64,000 nt of DNA, from NCBI RefSeq assembly GCF_000213805.1, contig NC_015556.1:2542001-2606000 (forward strand), in the 5' to 3' direction. Positions 26,562 through 35,739 of the stretch are shown here, piece by piece. Source of the DNA: Pseudomonas fulva 12-X (GTDB taxonomy: Bacteria > Pseudomonadota > Gammaproteobacteria > Pseudomonadales > Pseudomonadaceae). Below the pieces are notes generated by a model. It was not told where the DNA came from. It did no database searches and saw only the letters and a program-made list of their open reading frames with translations. Numbering within the stretch: the first letter of the stretch is position 1; each line of letters opens with the position of its first letter. Both the position numbers and the translations under genes were made by a program.

Positions 26562-28404
26562 GACTCACCTCCTCGGCCCACGGGCACGCCAGCCTGACGT
26601 AACCGGCATGCCGGTCGGCCTGGGCCGACAGGCGTACCTTGAGATTGGTCTTGCAGGCGATCGGCTCGCCGGCCAGCAAGGCATCCAGCTCGGGCGCCGG
26701 GCGCACCAATTCGCTGCGGATCGCTTGCAACTGCCGTTCGACCCGCTGCCACATGGCGGCGGCCAGGTGCGGCCGCTCCCAACTCAGCGCCAGGATGGCC
26801 TCGGACAGGTTGTTGACGAACAGGCAGTAGCTGATGCGCTTCCAGCCCTGCTCGCGGGTGTAGGTCAGCGACTGGCGAACGCGCTCGGCGATGCCTGCTT
26901 CCAGGTGATTCACACCCAGGTCGTCGGTGAGCTTCACGCCTTCGAAGTCGCGCAGCAGCAGTTGCGCTGGCCAGCCGTTGTCGTGCACCAGCACGGCGTT
27001 CTGCAGGTGCGGCTCGAGCACCACGCCGTGGTTGAAGAACAGCGCCAGCACCGGGCGCAGCAACAGCGCCTGGTAGGCTTCGAACCAGTCCAAGAGGTGA
27101 TCGTCGCTCGGTTTGCGAGCACCCGGTTGTTGCACAAAGCCCTGGATCAGCGGGCGCAGCTGCAGGTTGCGGGCGAACAGCGTGCCGGCCATCAGGCAGG
27201 ACTGCGGCGCGGCGTGGTGGCAGAAGTTCTCGCGCAGGATGGCGCCGGTCTGCTCGCGGAACCAGTGCGCATCCTCGGCATTGCTGCCTGCCGGCGCCCA
27301 GCTCAACGCTCCCGGTTCGCTGACCAGGGTGGCGCCACCGATGGTCGCCTGATGCTCACGTTGCAGGCGGCTGAACAGGCGGTCGATGAACAGCGCGCTG
27401 TCCAGCTCGTACCAGGCGTTCTTGCGCACGCAATTGGTGATGCGCACATTCAGCGAGCCCTTGAGGAAGTAGTCGCGGCCTTCGCCGTACCAGGTGCGCA
27501 TCGACGCGGTCGGGCTGGCCAGCGGGCCTTTCTGGCCGAGGTCGACGATCTCGCCGCTGGCGACCAGCGCCTTGACCCGTGCATCGGCCAGGAACAGCTC
27601 GGCCTGTACCGGATGCAGGGCGATCACCGCCCGCCCGCTACGGGCCAGGCGTTGGTCGGCGAAACCGGCCAGCACTTGCTCGTCGCTCAAGCCATTGCTG
27701 CGTAGATACAGCCCGTTGCGTGGCACTTCAATCAGATGCAGCGCCACCCGTGCGCGGAACTCGGGTCCATAGGTCTGCTGCAGATGCTCGGGCCATAGCC
27801 GGGCCTTGGGCGCCGGGTGGTTGGGGTGGCCGAACCACAGGCCCTGCTCGCTCGCCAGGTAGTCGCGCAGCGGGTCGTTGCCCTCGCTCTGCAGGGCGTG
27901 CTCGACGATGGCGGCAGTCACACCCTGACTCTGCATCACCTGTTCGAGCAACTCGTCATTGCGCGAGCCGGTCAGCTGCTGGCAGGCCTCGAGCAGGTGC
28001 GCGGCGAACTCGGCGAACGGCGGGCAATGCCAGTCGCCATCTCCCTCGCGCTTATACAGGTCGCTGAGGTAACGCTGGCTGCCGAGCGGGTCGCGACGAT
28101 CCACCAGCACCAGAAACTGGCAGTTACCCGGCAGGTCGATCAGCAGCGGCAGGCCCTTGCCCTGCATCGCGCGCAGGTAATTGGCCGGCGCGATGCCGCG
28201 CACATGGGTCGGCCAGGCATAACGGGCGCGGTTTTCCGGCAGCGCGAATTCCTTGATCAGGCAGTTGAGCAAGGCATGGGTAGCGGCCATTTCGCTGATC
28301 ACCCGGGCCATGCTGCCGCTCACCGAATCGATGCGGGTGACGCTGGCCGCTTCCTCGAAAGCGCTCGGGTAGGCACGCGTGGCGCGTGCGGTTTGCTCAG
28401 CCAC
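26554..28404 (-). CDS. acsD: Achromobactin synthetase AcsD (NIS, IucA/IucC family)
   Basis: About 616-aa IucA/IucC-family enzyme, the homologue of Dickeya AcsD that esterifies citrate with L-serine as the first assembly step. Motifs: [19 protein letters not shown] and [16 protein letters not shown] for nucleotide and citrate binding, and [17 protein letters not shown] with [10 protein letters not shown]. The start is probably GTG 28404, 5 bases after a GGGAGG; a GTG at 28410 is the alternative. Both overlap the end of acsF. Confidence 0.9.
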   Translation of the reverse strand: MAEQTARATRAYPSAFEEAASVTRIDSVSGSMARVISEMAATHALLNCLIKEFALPENRARYAWPTHVRGIAPANYLRAMQGKGLPLLIDLPGNCQFLVLVDRRDPLGSQRYLSDLYKREGDGDWHCPPFAEFAAHLLEACQQLTGSRNDELLEQVMQSQGVTAAIVEHALQSEGNDPLRDYLASEQGLWFGHPNHPAPKARLWPEHLQQTYGPEFRARVALHLIEVPRNGLYLRSNGLSDEQVLAGFADQRLARSGRAVIALHPVQAELFLADARVKALVASGEIVDLGQKGPLASPTASMRTWYGEGRDYFLKGSLNVRITNCVRKNAWYELDSALFIDRLFSRLQREHQATIGGATLVSEPGALSWAPAGSNAEDAHWFREQTGAILRENFCHHAAPQSCLMAGTLFARNLQLRPLIQGFVQQPGARKPSDDHLLDWFEAYQALLLRPVLALFFNHGVVLEPHLQNAVLVHDNGWPAQLLLRDFEGVKLTDDLGVNHLEAGIAERVRQSLTYTREQGWKRISYCLFVNNLSEAILALSWERPHLAAAMWQRVERQLQAIRSELVRPAPELDALLAGEPIACKTNLKVRLSAQADRHAGYVRLACPWAEEVSHG

Positions 28405-29782
28405 GGGCACCTCCCAGCGCTGCGACCAGCGCGCGCTCGAAACGAGCGACCACCTCGGCGCACTGCGCCTCGTCGATGATCAACGGTGGCAGCAGGCGAA
28501 TCACGCTGCCATGTCGGCCGCCGCGCTCGAGCAGCAGGCCCTGCTTGAAGCACTCGCTCTGGATGGCCGCCGACAGCGCGGCGTCCATGGGATGGGCGCC
28601 CTGAGCATCCGCCGGCTGGCGTTCGTCGACGATTTCCAGCCCCAGCATCAGGCCGCGGCCACGCACCTGGCCGATGGCCGGATAACGCTCGCGCAGAGCA
28701 TGCAGACGCGCCTTCAGCCAGTCGCCGCGCACACGGGCCTGCTCGGCCAATTGGTCGCGCTGGATGATCTGCAGGGTGGTCATGCCGCTGGCCATGGCCA
28801 TCTGGTTGCCACGGAAGGTGCCGGTGTGGGCACCGGGTTGCCAGGCGTCGAACTCGCGCTTGATGGCCAGCACCGCCAGCGGCAGGCCGCCGCCGACCGC
28901 CTTGGACATGACGATGATGTCCGGCTCGATACCGGCGTGTTCGAAGGCGAACATCCGCCCGGTGCGGCCGAAGCCGGCCTGCACTTCATCGACGATCAAC
29001 AGGATGCCGTGGCGTTGGGTCACCTCGCGCAAGGTGCGCAGCCAGGCGTCGGGCGCGGGGTTTGCACCGCCCTCGCCCTGCACCGCCTCGACGATCACCG
29101 CCGCCGGCAGGCTGACGCCGCTTTCGACATCCTCAATGAACTGGGTGAAGTAATGGGACAACGCCTGCACGCCCGCCTCACCACCGATGCCCAGCGGGCA
29201 ACGGTATTCATGGGGGTACGGCATGAACTGCACGCCGGGCATCAGCGAGGCCACGGCGTCCTTCGGGCCGGTATTGCCGGTCACCGCCAGGGCACCATGG
29301 GTCATGCCGTGGTAGCCGCCGGAAAAGGCGATCACGTTGCTGCGCCGGGTCACCGTCTTGGCCAGCTTGAGCGCGGCCTCCACCGCATCGGCGCCCGACG
29401 GCCCGCAGAACTGCAGGCAATAGCCCTTGGCCGGCAGCACGCCCAGCAGGGTTTCGCTGAAGGCGTCCTTCAGCGGCGTGGTCAGGTCCAGGGTATGCAT
29501 CGGTACCCCGGAGGCCAGGAAGCTCGACAAGCTGTCGACGATTGCCGGATGGTTGTGGCCCAGCGCCAGGGTTCCGGCTCCGGCCAGGCAATCGAGGTAG
29601 CGGCGCCCCTCGACATCGGTCACCCACACGCCCTGCGCCTTGGCGATGGCCAGGGGCAGCTTGCGCGGGTAGCTGCGCACATTGGATTCGAAGCGGCTCT
29701 GGCGTTCCAGGTAATCCGCGTTGTTGCTGTGTACCGCCTGGCGATCGGATCGCTCCAGCGGCAGGGTACGTTCACTCAACAT
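28397..29782 (-). CDS. acsF: Diaminobutyrate-2-oxoglutarate aminotransferase AcsF
   Basis: 461-aa class III PLP aminotransferase of the DABA aminotransferase type, making L-2,4-diaminobutyrate from aspartate semialdehyde for achromobactin. The substrate and PLP segments are present ([46 protein letters not shown]) with the PLP lysine in [16 protein letters not shown] 29782 is preferred for its GAGGCG ribosome-binding site; an ATG at 29848 would add 22 residues without a clear RBS. It is the first gene of the 13-gene operon. Confidence 0.9.
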   Translation of the reverse strand: MLSERTLPLERSDRQAVHSNNADYLERQSRFESNVRSYPRKLPLAIAKAQGVWVTDVEGRRYLDCLAGAGTLALGHNHPAIVDSLSSFLASGVPMHTLDLTTPLKDAFSETLLGVLPAKGYCLQFCGPSGADAVEAALKLAKTVTRRSNVIAFSGGYHGMTHGALAVTGNTGPKDAVASLMPGVQFMPYPHEYRCPLGIGGEAGVQALSHYFTQFIEDVESGVSLPAAVIVEAVQGEGGANPAPDAWLRTLREVTQRHGILLIVDEVQAGFGRTGRMFAFEHAGIEPDIIVMSKAVGGGLPLAVLAIKREFDAWQPGAHTGTFRGNQMAMASGMTTLQIIQRDQLAEQARVRGDWLKARLHALRERYPAIGQVRGRGLMLGLEIVDERQPADAQGAHPMDAALSAAIQSECFKQGLLLERGGRHGSVIRLLPPLIIDEAQCAEVVARFERALVAALGGARG

Positions 29783-29944
29783 GGTGCTCGCCTCTATCTG
29801 TTCGAGGCTCCGGATGGAGCCGTTGAAAGTCGTCAGCACTGCACTCATCAGTAAGGCGGTCAGTAACGGCAGGTCATGCCGAATGCGGGGCTGCCTTCTA
29901 CGAGGCGTCCCGCTTCATCCCTGAATGCTTGGTTTTATTGTGTT

Positions 29945-29974
29945 CAGCGAACGCCCGTTACCAGGCGTTCGCTG
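29945..29974 (-). terminator. Hairpin after the TonB receptor gene
   Basis: CAGCGAACGCC pairs with GGCGTTCGCTG around an 8-base loop, 18 bases past the receptor stop in its reading direction. No clean T tract follows, so it may attenuate rather than end transcription into acsF. Confidence 0.5.
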
Positions 29975-29991
29975 TGGGGTGCAACGGAAAA

Positions 29992-32418
29992 TCAGAAGCC
30001 GAGGGTGGCCGACAGCACGAAGGTGCGTGGGGTTGAAAGAGTCAGACCAGCAGCGCTGTCGTCCGAAGCGCCAGCGGAAATCCAGTCACGGGAATTGGCG
30101 ACGTTTTCGACGGTGCCGCGAAGAGTCACGTCAGTCTCGTTGACTTTGAAGGCATAGCGCGCGCCGAGGTCATAGCGCGTCCAGGAACCAATTTCTTGGT
30201 TGTTGGCCTGATCCAGATATTGCGAACTGCTGTATATGCCTCGACCTGTCAACGTCAGGCCCTGAATACCTGGCAGATCCCATTCGGCACCGAAATTGGC
30301 ATTGAGCTTGGGCGTGGCCGGGGCGCGGTTACCATCGTTGGCACCTCCGTTGTTGGTGTCTTTCAACTCGCTGTCGATGTACATCACGCCACCGAGCAGC
30401 CTGACACCATCGATTGGCTCGCCGAATACGTTGAGTTCGACGCCATCATTGACGCGTTTACCGTTGGGACCGAAGTTGCCATCGTCTGCAGTGTCATAGG
30501 CAGGTTGCTTTATGCGAAATACCGCTGCGGTCAACGCGAATTTGCCCATGTCATATTTGGCGCCGGCCTCGGCCTGACGGCTGACAAAAGGCGGAAATAT
30601 GTCGTTTTGATTGGCAGTGCCACTGGGAGCGATCTTGCCCTGGCTCAAACCTTCCATGTAGTTGGCGTACAAAGACAACTGATCGGTCGCTTTAAAAAGC
30701 ACACCTGCAGAAGGCGAAAATTTCTCTTCATCATAAGCAGTTAGTTGCTTCACCCCGTCTGACCAGTCATCCACGATAATTCGTTGCCAGCGCCCCCCCA
30801 CAGTTACCAAAAGCCGGTCTTCCATAAAGCCAAGCGTGTCTGAAAGAGCTATCCCGCTGAAACGATTTTCGGTGTTGTCCTTCGTCGACGGGCGCGTAGG
30901 CAAACCGGGTTCAGGCGTGGGTCGGGGGTTGTACAAGTTACTGGTGCCGCCAGCGTAGCGTGTGTCGCCGTTTTCGAAGTCCATGGAGAAATAGTCGGCA
31001 GCCATATTTACTTCATGACTAACTGCTCCGGTGTTGAACCATTTCCGCACGCCTGCGTTTACGGTTCGCACATCCTCGTCCCTGGTGAAGCCTCGAGGTG
31101 CCACGGCGAAATCGCCGGCCGCATTAGTCACGGATACGTTGTGACGCAGAAAATCGTGACGGCTCTTGCGTGCACCTACTGCACCGTAAACCATCAGCGA
31201 ATCATCGATATCATATTCGCCGCGCAGGGCGCCAAAGGTGTCGCTGGTTTCAGCCTTACTCCAGGCTTGGGCGTAGTTGTGCCGCACATCGTCCGCTTTC
31301 GGGATAGGCACGTTTCTACCAACCAACACCCGCTCCTGCGGCGCATCGGTATCGCGCTCGGTATGGCCGACATCCATCGACAGACGCAGACGCTCGTCGC
31401 GGAAGTCGAGGCCGACCACGGCCATCTCGCGGTTGACCTTCTGGTGATCCCATTCGGTATCGCCGGACTGCTTGACGCCGTTGAAGCGGATACCGAAGCG
31501 GTTGTCCTCGCCGAAACGGCGACCTACGTCCACCGCGCCGCCAACCTGGCTGTCCGATGCGTAGCTGCCGGTAAATTCGGTGATTGGTTTGTCGGTGGCG
31601 CGCTTGGGCACGATGTTGATGCCGCCGCCGACGCTGCCGCGCGGCGAGATGCCGTTGACCAGCTGGGTCGGGCCGCGAAGGATGTCGACGCGGTCGGCCA
31701 TTTCCATGTCGATGGAGTACGTCGGCAGGATGCCGTACAGCCCGCCGTAGGAGACATCGCTGTTGAACAGACTGAAGCCACGGATGGTGAACTGCTCGAA
31801 GCGCCCGCCCGCCGGGTTGGTGGAGCGTACCGCCGGGTCGCTGGCGGTCAGGTCGGCCAGAGTGCGCGACTGGGTGTTCTTTACCGCCTCGCTGGTGTAG
31901 GTGGTCATGCTCAGCGGCGACTCCATGAAATCCCGCGAGCCGAGCAGCCCCTGGGAGCTGCGACGGGCGACCTGGCCGCCGGCGTAGCGCTCGCCTTCCA
32001 GGCTTTGCGATGGGATGGTCACACCGGTGATGGCCGTGGGCGCGATTTCCAGGGTATCGGCGCTATCGGCCTCAGGCGCGATGGTATAGGCCGAATCGCC
32101 TACTGGCTGCAGGCGCAGGCCGCTGCCCTGCAGCAGACGGGTGAAACCCTCATCGACGCTGTAAGTGCCGCTCAGACCCGGGCTGCTGCGCCCACTGACC
32201 AGCGCCGGATCCACCGACAGGCTCACGCCGGCCTGGCTGGCGAAGCGGCTCAGGGCTTCACCCAGGCTGCTGCTCGGCACACTGTAGCTGTGCTCGGCGC
32301 TTTGTGCCTCGGCACTCAGCGGCGCGATGCTGCCCAGGCCGAGCATCAGGCTCAGGCAGACGGTGGAGTAGGAAATCGAAGACACCAGACGGGGCCGATG
32401 ACGTGTCAGGGATGGCAT
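29992..32418 (-). CDS. TonB-dependent ferric-siderophore receptor with STN signalling domain
   Basis: 808-aa outer-membrane receptor, very likely for ferric achromobactin. A signal peptide (cleavage near SAEAQS) is followed by an STN domain (about 43-115; LGEALSRFASQAGVSLS), which contacts FecR to trigger the ECF sigma factor. The plug starts near 160 (SPLSMTTYTSEAVKNT) with RILRG-like VDILRGPTQLVNGISPRGSVGG, and the beta barrel ends in a C-terminal Phe (FVLSATLGF). Sampled blocks in the barrel part near 30.5-31.0 kb are only 50-60% G+C by hand count, against 78% at 31.62-31.68 kb. Same direction as fecIR and acsF. Confidence 0.92.
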   Translation of the reverse strand: MPSLTRHRPRLVSSISYSTVCLSLMLGLGSIAPLSAEAQSAEHSYSVPSSSLGEALSRFASQAGVSLSVDPALVSGRSSPGLSGTYSVDEGFTRLLQGSGLRLQPVGDSAYTIAPEADSADTLEIAPTAITGVTIPSQSLEGERYAGGQVARRSSQGLLGSRDFMESPLSMTTYTSEAVKNTQSRTLADLTASDPAVRSTNPAGGRFEQFTIRGFSLFNSDVSYGGLYGILPTYSIDMEMADRVDILRGPTQLVNGISPRGSVGGGINIVPKRATDKPITEFTGSYASDSQVGGAVDVGRRFGEDNRFGIRFNGVKQSGDTEWDHQKVNREMAVVGLDFRDERLRLSMDVGHTERDTDAPQERVLVGRNVPIPKADDVRHNYAQAWSKAETSDTFGALRGEYDIDDSLMVYGAVGARKSRHDFLRHNVSVTNAAGDFAVAPRGFTRDEDVRTVNAGVRKWFNTGAVSHEVNMAADYFSMDFENGDTRYAGGTSNLYNPRPTPEPGLPTRPSTKDNTENRFSGIALSDTLGFMEDRLLVTVGGRWQRIIVDDWSDGVKQLTAYDEEKFSPSAGVLFKATDQLSLYANYMEGLSQGKIAPSGTANQNDIFPPFVSRQAEAGAKYDMGKFALTAAVFRIKQPAYDTADDGNFGPNGKRVNDGVELNVFGEPIDGVRLLGGVMYIDSELKDTNNGGANDGNRAPATPKLNANFGAEWDLPGIQGLTLTGRGIYSSSQYLDQANNQEIGSWTRYDLGARYAFKVNETDVTLRGTVENVANSRDWISAGASDDSAAGLTLSTPRTFVLSATLGF

Positions 32419-32483
32419 GGCAGACGCTCTCTTTTTAATTCACTACTTCCCATGACAGGTGAGTGAGAAAAAAGGGACAGCCT

Positions 32484-33428
32484 TCAGGCAATTTTTTCGC
32501 GGGGCAGCAAAGTGACCCAGTAACGCGTGCGCTTCTGCACTTGCAGCGGCAGGCTGGCGGCCAGCAGATCGAGGATCTGATCGGTGTCGGCCAGGCGGAA
32601 ACTGCCGGTCACCCGCAACCGCTCCAGGGCCGGCGACCAGCGCAGCACGCCGGGGCGATAGCGTTCGAGTTCGCGCAGGAAATCACCCAGCGGCTGGTCG
32701 TTGGCCATCAGCACACCGTCACGCCAGCCGAGCTGCCGCACATCGAAGGCCCCGGTGGACTCGACGCGCCCGCCGCGCAGCGTCAGCCGCTGCCCCGGCT
32801 GCAGCGCCAGGGTGTCGTAGACACTTGGCTGCAGCTGCCCGGCGCCACTGAACACCGAAAACTGGCAACTGTCGCCCTGCTGCCGTACGCAGATCTCACC
32901 CGCGCTCAGCGTCGCCCTGCCCTGCTCGGTTTCGATGACGAAGGGCGAACCCGCCGCGACCCGCAACGCCACTTCACCACGCAGCAAGGTCAGCCGGCGC
33001 TGAGCGGCGTCGAGGTTCAGGGCGCTATCGGTATTGAGGTCCAGCACGCTGCCATCGGCCAGGGTCAGCCGGCGCTGCTCGCCGACACGGGTAGCGAGGT
33101 CGGCGCGCCAGATGGGCAGCTCATGACTGACCAGCCAGGCGGCCGGCGCAACGGTGGCAGCACCCAATAGCCCCTTGAGCAAGCGTCGACGCCCTTGATC
33201 CGGTCGATCCAGGCTGGCCATCGCCAGCTCGGGCGGTACACCGCCAAAGCGTGAACGCAGGGTCTGAATCTTCTGCCAGGCATGTTCGTGGCTGGCATGG
33301 GCGCTACGCCAGCGCTGCAACGCTTGGTGATCGTTTTCGCTGGCTTCGCCGGATTCGATCAGCGTCAGCCAGCGTGCCGCCGAGCGGGCAACGCGGCGGG
33401 TGTCCTCGCTAACCTCGCGCTTCAGCAC
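32484..33428 (-). CDS. fecR: FecR-type anti-sigma/sigma-regulator
   Basis: 314-aa inner-membrane regulator. An N-terminal cytoplasmic domain (WLTLIESGEASENDHQALQRW) binds the ECF sigma factor, one membrane segment lies near residues 84-101 (LLKGLLGAATVAPAAWLV), and the periplasmic FecR domain (ADGSVLDLNTDSALNL; TLLRGEVALRVA) receives the signal from the receptor's STN domain. It overlaps the sigma gene by 7 bases and is followed by the receptor gene after 65 bases, the classic FecI-FecR-FecA order. Confidence 0.92.
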   Translation of the reverse strand: MLKREVSEDTRRVARSAARWLTLIESGEASENDHQALQRWRSAHASHEHAWQKIQTLRSRFGGVPPELAMASLDRPDQGRRRLLKGLLGAATVAPAAWLVSHELPIWRADLATRVGEQRRLTLADGSVLDLNTDSALNLDAAQRRLTLLRGEVALRVAAGSPFVIETEQGRATLSAGEICVRQQGDSCQFSVFSGAGQLQPSVYDTLALQPGQRLTLRGGRVESTGAFDVRQLGWRDGVLMANDQPLGDFLRELERYRPGVLRWSPALERLRVTGSFRLADTDQILDLLAASLPLQVQKRTRYWVTLLPREKIA

Positions 33429-33934
33429 AGCTCGACCAGCAGGCAGTGTTCGTAGGCCTGCACCATATAGCGTTTGACGCTGCGCTCGGAGACATCGAGG
33501 CGCTCGGCGATATCCCGGTAGCCCAGGCCTTCGAGCTGGCTGAGCAGAAACGCACGGCGAACCACATGGGGCAGCCCGTCGAGCAGTTCGTCCAGTGCCT
33601 GCAGGGTTTCCAGCACCAGCCAGCGCTCTTCCGGCGACGGCGCGCAGTTTTCCGGCAGTTGCGCGAGCGCATCGATATACGCCTGCTCCAGGCTGCGGCG
33701 CTTATAAAGGTTGATCAGCAGGCGCTTGCCGATGGTTTTCAGGTAGGCGCGCGGCTCCTGCAGCTCGCTGATCGCTTGCGAGCCAGCCAGCACGCGCATG
33801 AAGGCATCCTGGCTGAGATCGGCGGCGTCCCAACCATTGCCCATGCGGCGGCTGAGCCACTGCTCGAGCCAGCTGCGATGTTCCCGGTACAGATCGTTGA
33901 ACGCCCGTTCACTGGCTACGGCCACACCACCCAT
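33422..33934 (-). CDS. fecI: FecI-family ECF sigma factor
   Basis: About 170-aa extracytoplasmic-function sigma factor with region 2 (FNDLYREHRSWLEQWLSRR, DLSQDAFMRVL) and region 4 (FLLSQLEGLGYRDIAERLDVSERSVKRY). It should direct transcription of the adjacent receptor and possibly the acs operon when the ferric siderophore is sensed. The start is uncertain: ATG 33934, or a TTG at 33958. A Fur-box-like sequence lies 29 bases upstream of the ATG. Confidence 0.9.
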   Translation of the reverse strand: MGGVAVASERAFNDLYREHRSWLEQWLSRRMGNGWDAADLSQDAFMRVLAGSQAISELQEPRAYLKTIGKRLLINLYKRRSLEQAYIDALAQLPENCAPSPEERWLVLETLQALDELLDGLPHVVRRAFLLSQLEGLGYRDIAERLDVSERSVKRYMVQAYEHCLLVELC

Positions 33935-33962
33935 GCAAGTACCCGTTACGAAGATCAATAAC

Positions 33963-33981
33963 GATATCGATTCTAATTAAC
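33963..33981 (-). promoter_or_regulatory. Fur-box-like site upstream of the ECF sigma gene
   Basis: GATATCGATTCTAATTAAC on the plus strand; its complement matches the 19-base consensus GATAATGATAATCATTATC at 14 positions by eye. It lies in the expected promoter region of the sigma gene, so iron-replete Fur would shut off the signalling cascade. Confidence 0.6.
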
Positions 33982-34139
33982 AATTAAATAGAAAGGTAGC
34001 CTTGCCTGGGGATTTACCCGGCAAATCTACAGACTGCGGCATTGCCAGGCGTCCTGCCCCTCGACGCTACGCAAAATAATTGGCAAGCATCGCCACAGCG
34101 CTCTATTGTGCTGCCACTTTTTCGACCGAGCGGCTTGCC

Positions 34140-34601
34140 ATGAAACGACTCTGCGTCCTGTTGTTCAGTGTTGTCTGTTCCTCTGCCTGGGCGACGGATG
34201 CCCCGGCCCCGAGCCACTGGACGCTGCTGGATCAGTTCGAGAAGGCCTACACCCTGGACGAAGCCGCCCGCGTAGTGCTGGTGGCGCGCAGCATGTCCAC
34301 GGCCCGCCTGGTCAATGGTGCGCTGGAAGAGAAGCCGGAGGGTTTCCTGGACGCTCGCCACGTGGTGTACGTGGCGGATATCGAGAAGATGCCGTCGCTG
34401 GCCAAGATGGTCGCAGTGCCGGCCATGCGCTCGGCCAAGTACCGCATCATGCTCGACCAGACCGGCCGCGTGGCCAGCCGCTACGACGGCGACCGGGAAA
34501 CGGTGCAGTGGCTCGAAGTCGAGAATGGCAAGGTGGTGCGTGAGCAGCGCTTCAGCGACGCCGCGGCCCTGCAGGCCGCGCTGGAAGCCCTGCCTCAGTA
34601 A
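34140..34601 (+). CDS. Small secreted protein of unknown function
   Basis: 153-aa protein with a signal peptide (MKRLCVLLFSVVCSSAWA, cleavage near AWA-TD), so periplasmic. The body is mixed alpha/beta with segments such as ARVVLVARSMSTARLVNGAL, VVYVADIEKMPSLAKM and AMRSAKYRIMLDQTGRVASR. The pattern resembles proteins with a thioredoxin-like fold but no CxxC is present. Not recognised. Start at ATG 34140 because it opens the signal peptide. Its stop abuts the convergent crtE stop with no gap. Confidence 0.7.
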   Translation: MKRLCVLLFSVVCSSAWATDAPAPSHWTLLDQFEKAYTLDEAARVVLVARSMSTARLVNGALEEKPEGFLDARHVVYVADIEKMPSLAKMVAVPAMRSAKYRIMLDQTGRVASRYDGDRETVQWLEVENGKVVREQRFSDAAALQAALEALPQ

Positions 34602-35489
34602 TCAGCCGAACAGCATGCGTAGAAAGCGGCCGATGTACACATCGCCGCGATAGGCCTCGTCGAGGCAGATTTGCGCTCGGGCCAGGTGCCCGTCGAGGCG
34701 CTCGCGAACCTTCTGTTCGCCACACAGGGCCAGGAGCGTCGACTTGCCATCGTCCTTGCCCTGATCCTTGTCGCTGTTGGGGTTGATGTCCTGCAGGTCG
34801 TCGAACAGTTGCACGGCATGCCCCAGCTCCACGGCGAAACGCTGCAGCACGCCGCGCACCGGTTGGGGCGCATCGCTGAGCAGATAGGCCATATCCATGA
34901 TCGCGCCGAACAGCACCCCGGTCTTGAGGTTATTGGTCGCGGCGATTTCCTCTTCGGTGCGCGCATGCTTGCCGTCGCGCAAGTCCTGCAACTGCCCCTT
35001 CACCAGCCCTTGGGAGCCGATGGTATTAGCGAGCACTTCCACCAGTTGCGTGCGCACCAGCGGGCGCAGCCCGTCGATGGATGCCACCACGCCAAAGGCC
35101 CGCGACAGCAGCGCCACGGCAGCAAGAATGGCGATGTCTTCGCCGAAGGTCAGGTGCACGGTGGGTTTGCCACGGCGCAGCTGGGCGTTATCCATGCAGG
35201 GCATGTCATCGAGAATCAGCGAGGCGGCATGCACCATCTCGATGGCGCAGGCCAGATCCAGCGCCGGGCGCTGATCGGCGCCCAGACCATCGGCCGCCAA
35301 CAGCAGCAGCAGCGGGCGCATGCGCTTGCCCGGCGCCAAGGCGCCGTCGCGAATCGCCGCGGCGACCAGGTCGCGCTCGTTGCTGGCCGCTGGCAGCAGC
35401 TCGTCGAGCCGGCCATCGACGGCGGCGCGCAACTGCATCAGGTGTTCGGTAAATCCGCTGTCGATCGCTGCGGTCGCATAGGCTGTCAT
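34602..35489 (-). CDS. crtE: Geranylgeranyl diphosphate synthase
   Basis: 295-aa trans-prenyltransferase that extends FPP with IPP to GGPP, the C20 precursor of carotenoids. The first Asp-rich motif is DDMPCMD (94-100) followed by RRGKPT, and the second is FDDLQD (229-234). The small residues five and four positions before the first motif fit a C20-product CrtE. Divergent from idi-crtXYIB across 250 bases that contain an inverted repeat. Confidence 0.93.
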   Translation of the reverse strand: MTAYATAAIDSGFTEHLMQLRAAVDGRLDELLPAASNERDLVAAAIRDGALAPGKRMRPLLLLLAADGLGADQRPALDLACAIEMVHAASLILDDMPCMDNAQLRRGKPTVHLTFGEDIAILAAVALLSRAFGVVASIDGLRPLVRTQLVEVLANTIGSQGLVKGQLQDLRDGKHARTEEEIAATNNLKTGVLFGAIMDMAYLLSDAPQPVRGVLQRFAVELGHAVQLFDDLQDINPNSDKDQGKDDGKSTLLALCGEQKVRERLDGHLARAQICLDEAYRGDVYIGRFLRMLFG

Positions 35490-35516
35490 CGTTCACTCTC
35501 TTCTTCTATATGCCTG

Positions 35517-35543
35517 CAGTACGTGAGCACGAGATACGTACTG
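35517..35543. promoter_or_regulatory. Inverted repeat in the crtE/idi divergent region, putative operator
   Basis: CAGTACGT and ACGTACTG form a perfect 8-base inverted repeat spaced by 11 bases, 28 bases upstream of the crtE start. A related GTACG lies just to the right. The shape resembles sites of MerR-type light-responsive regulators of carotenoid genes (CarH/LitR), but no regulator gene is in view. Confidence 0.45.
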
Positions 35544-35739
35544 AGGGTCACGACGCGGTACGATACTGACACCGAAATGAGCGTAACCAAAGCCGATTCG
35601 TAATGTTGGAACGTCTAATGCTTGCGGTTGCCTGATAAGCTGCCCGAAAGAGCCAGGCGGATATATACAGGCTATTCGAATATTCCGTTCTGCAAAGACC
35701 GCGTGCCCCCCAAAATGATTCCGGTGCAATGGAGCCTGC

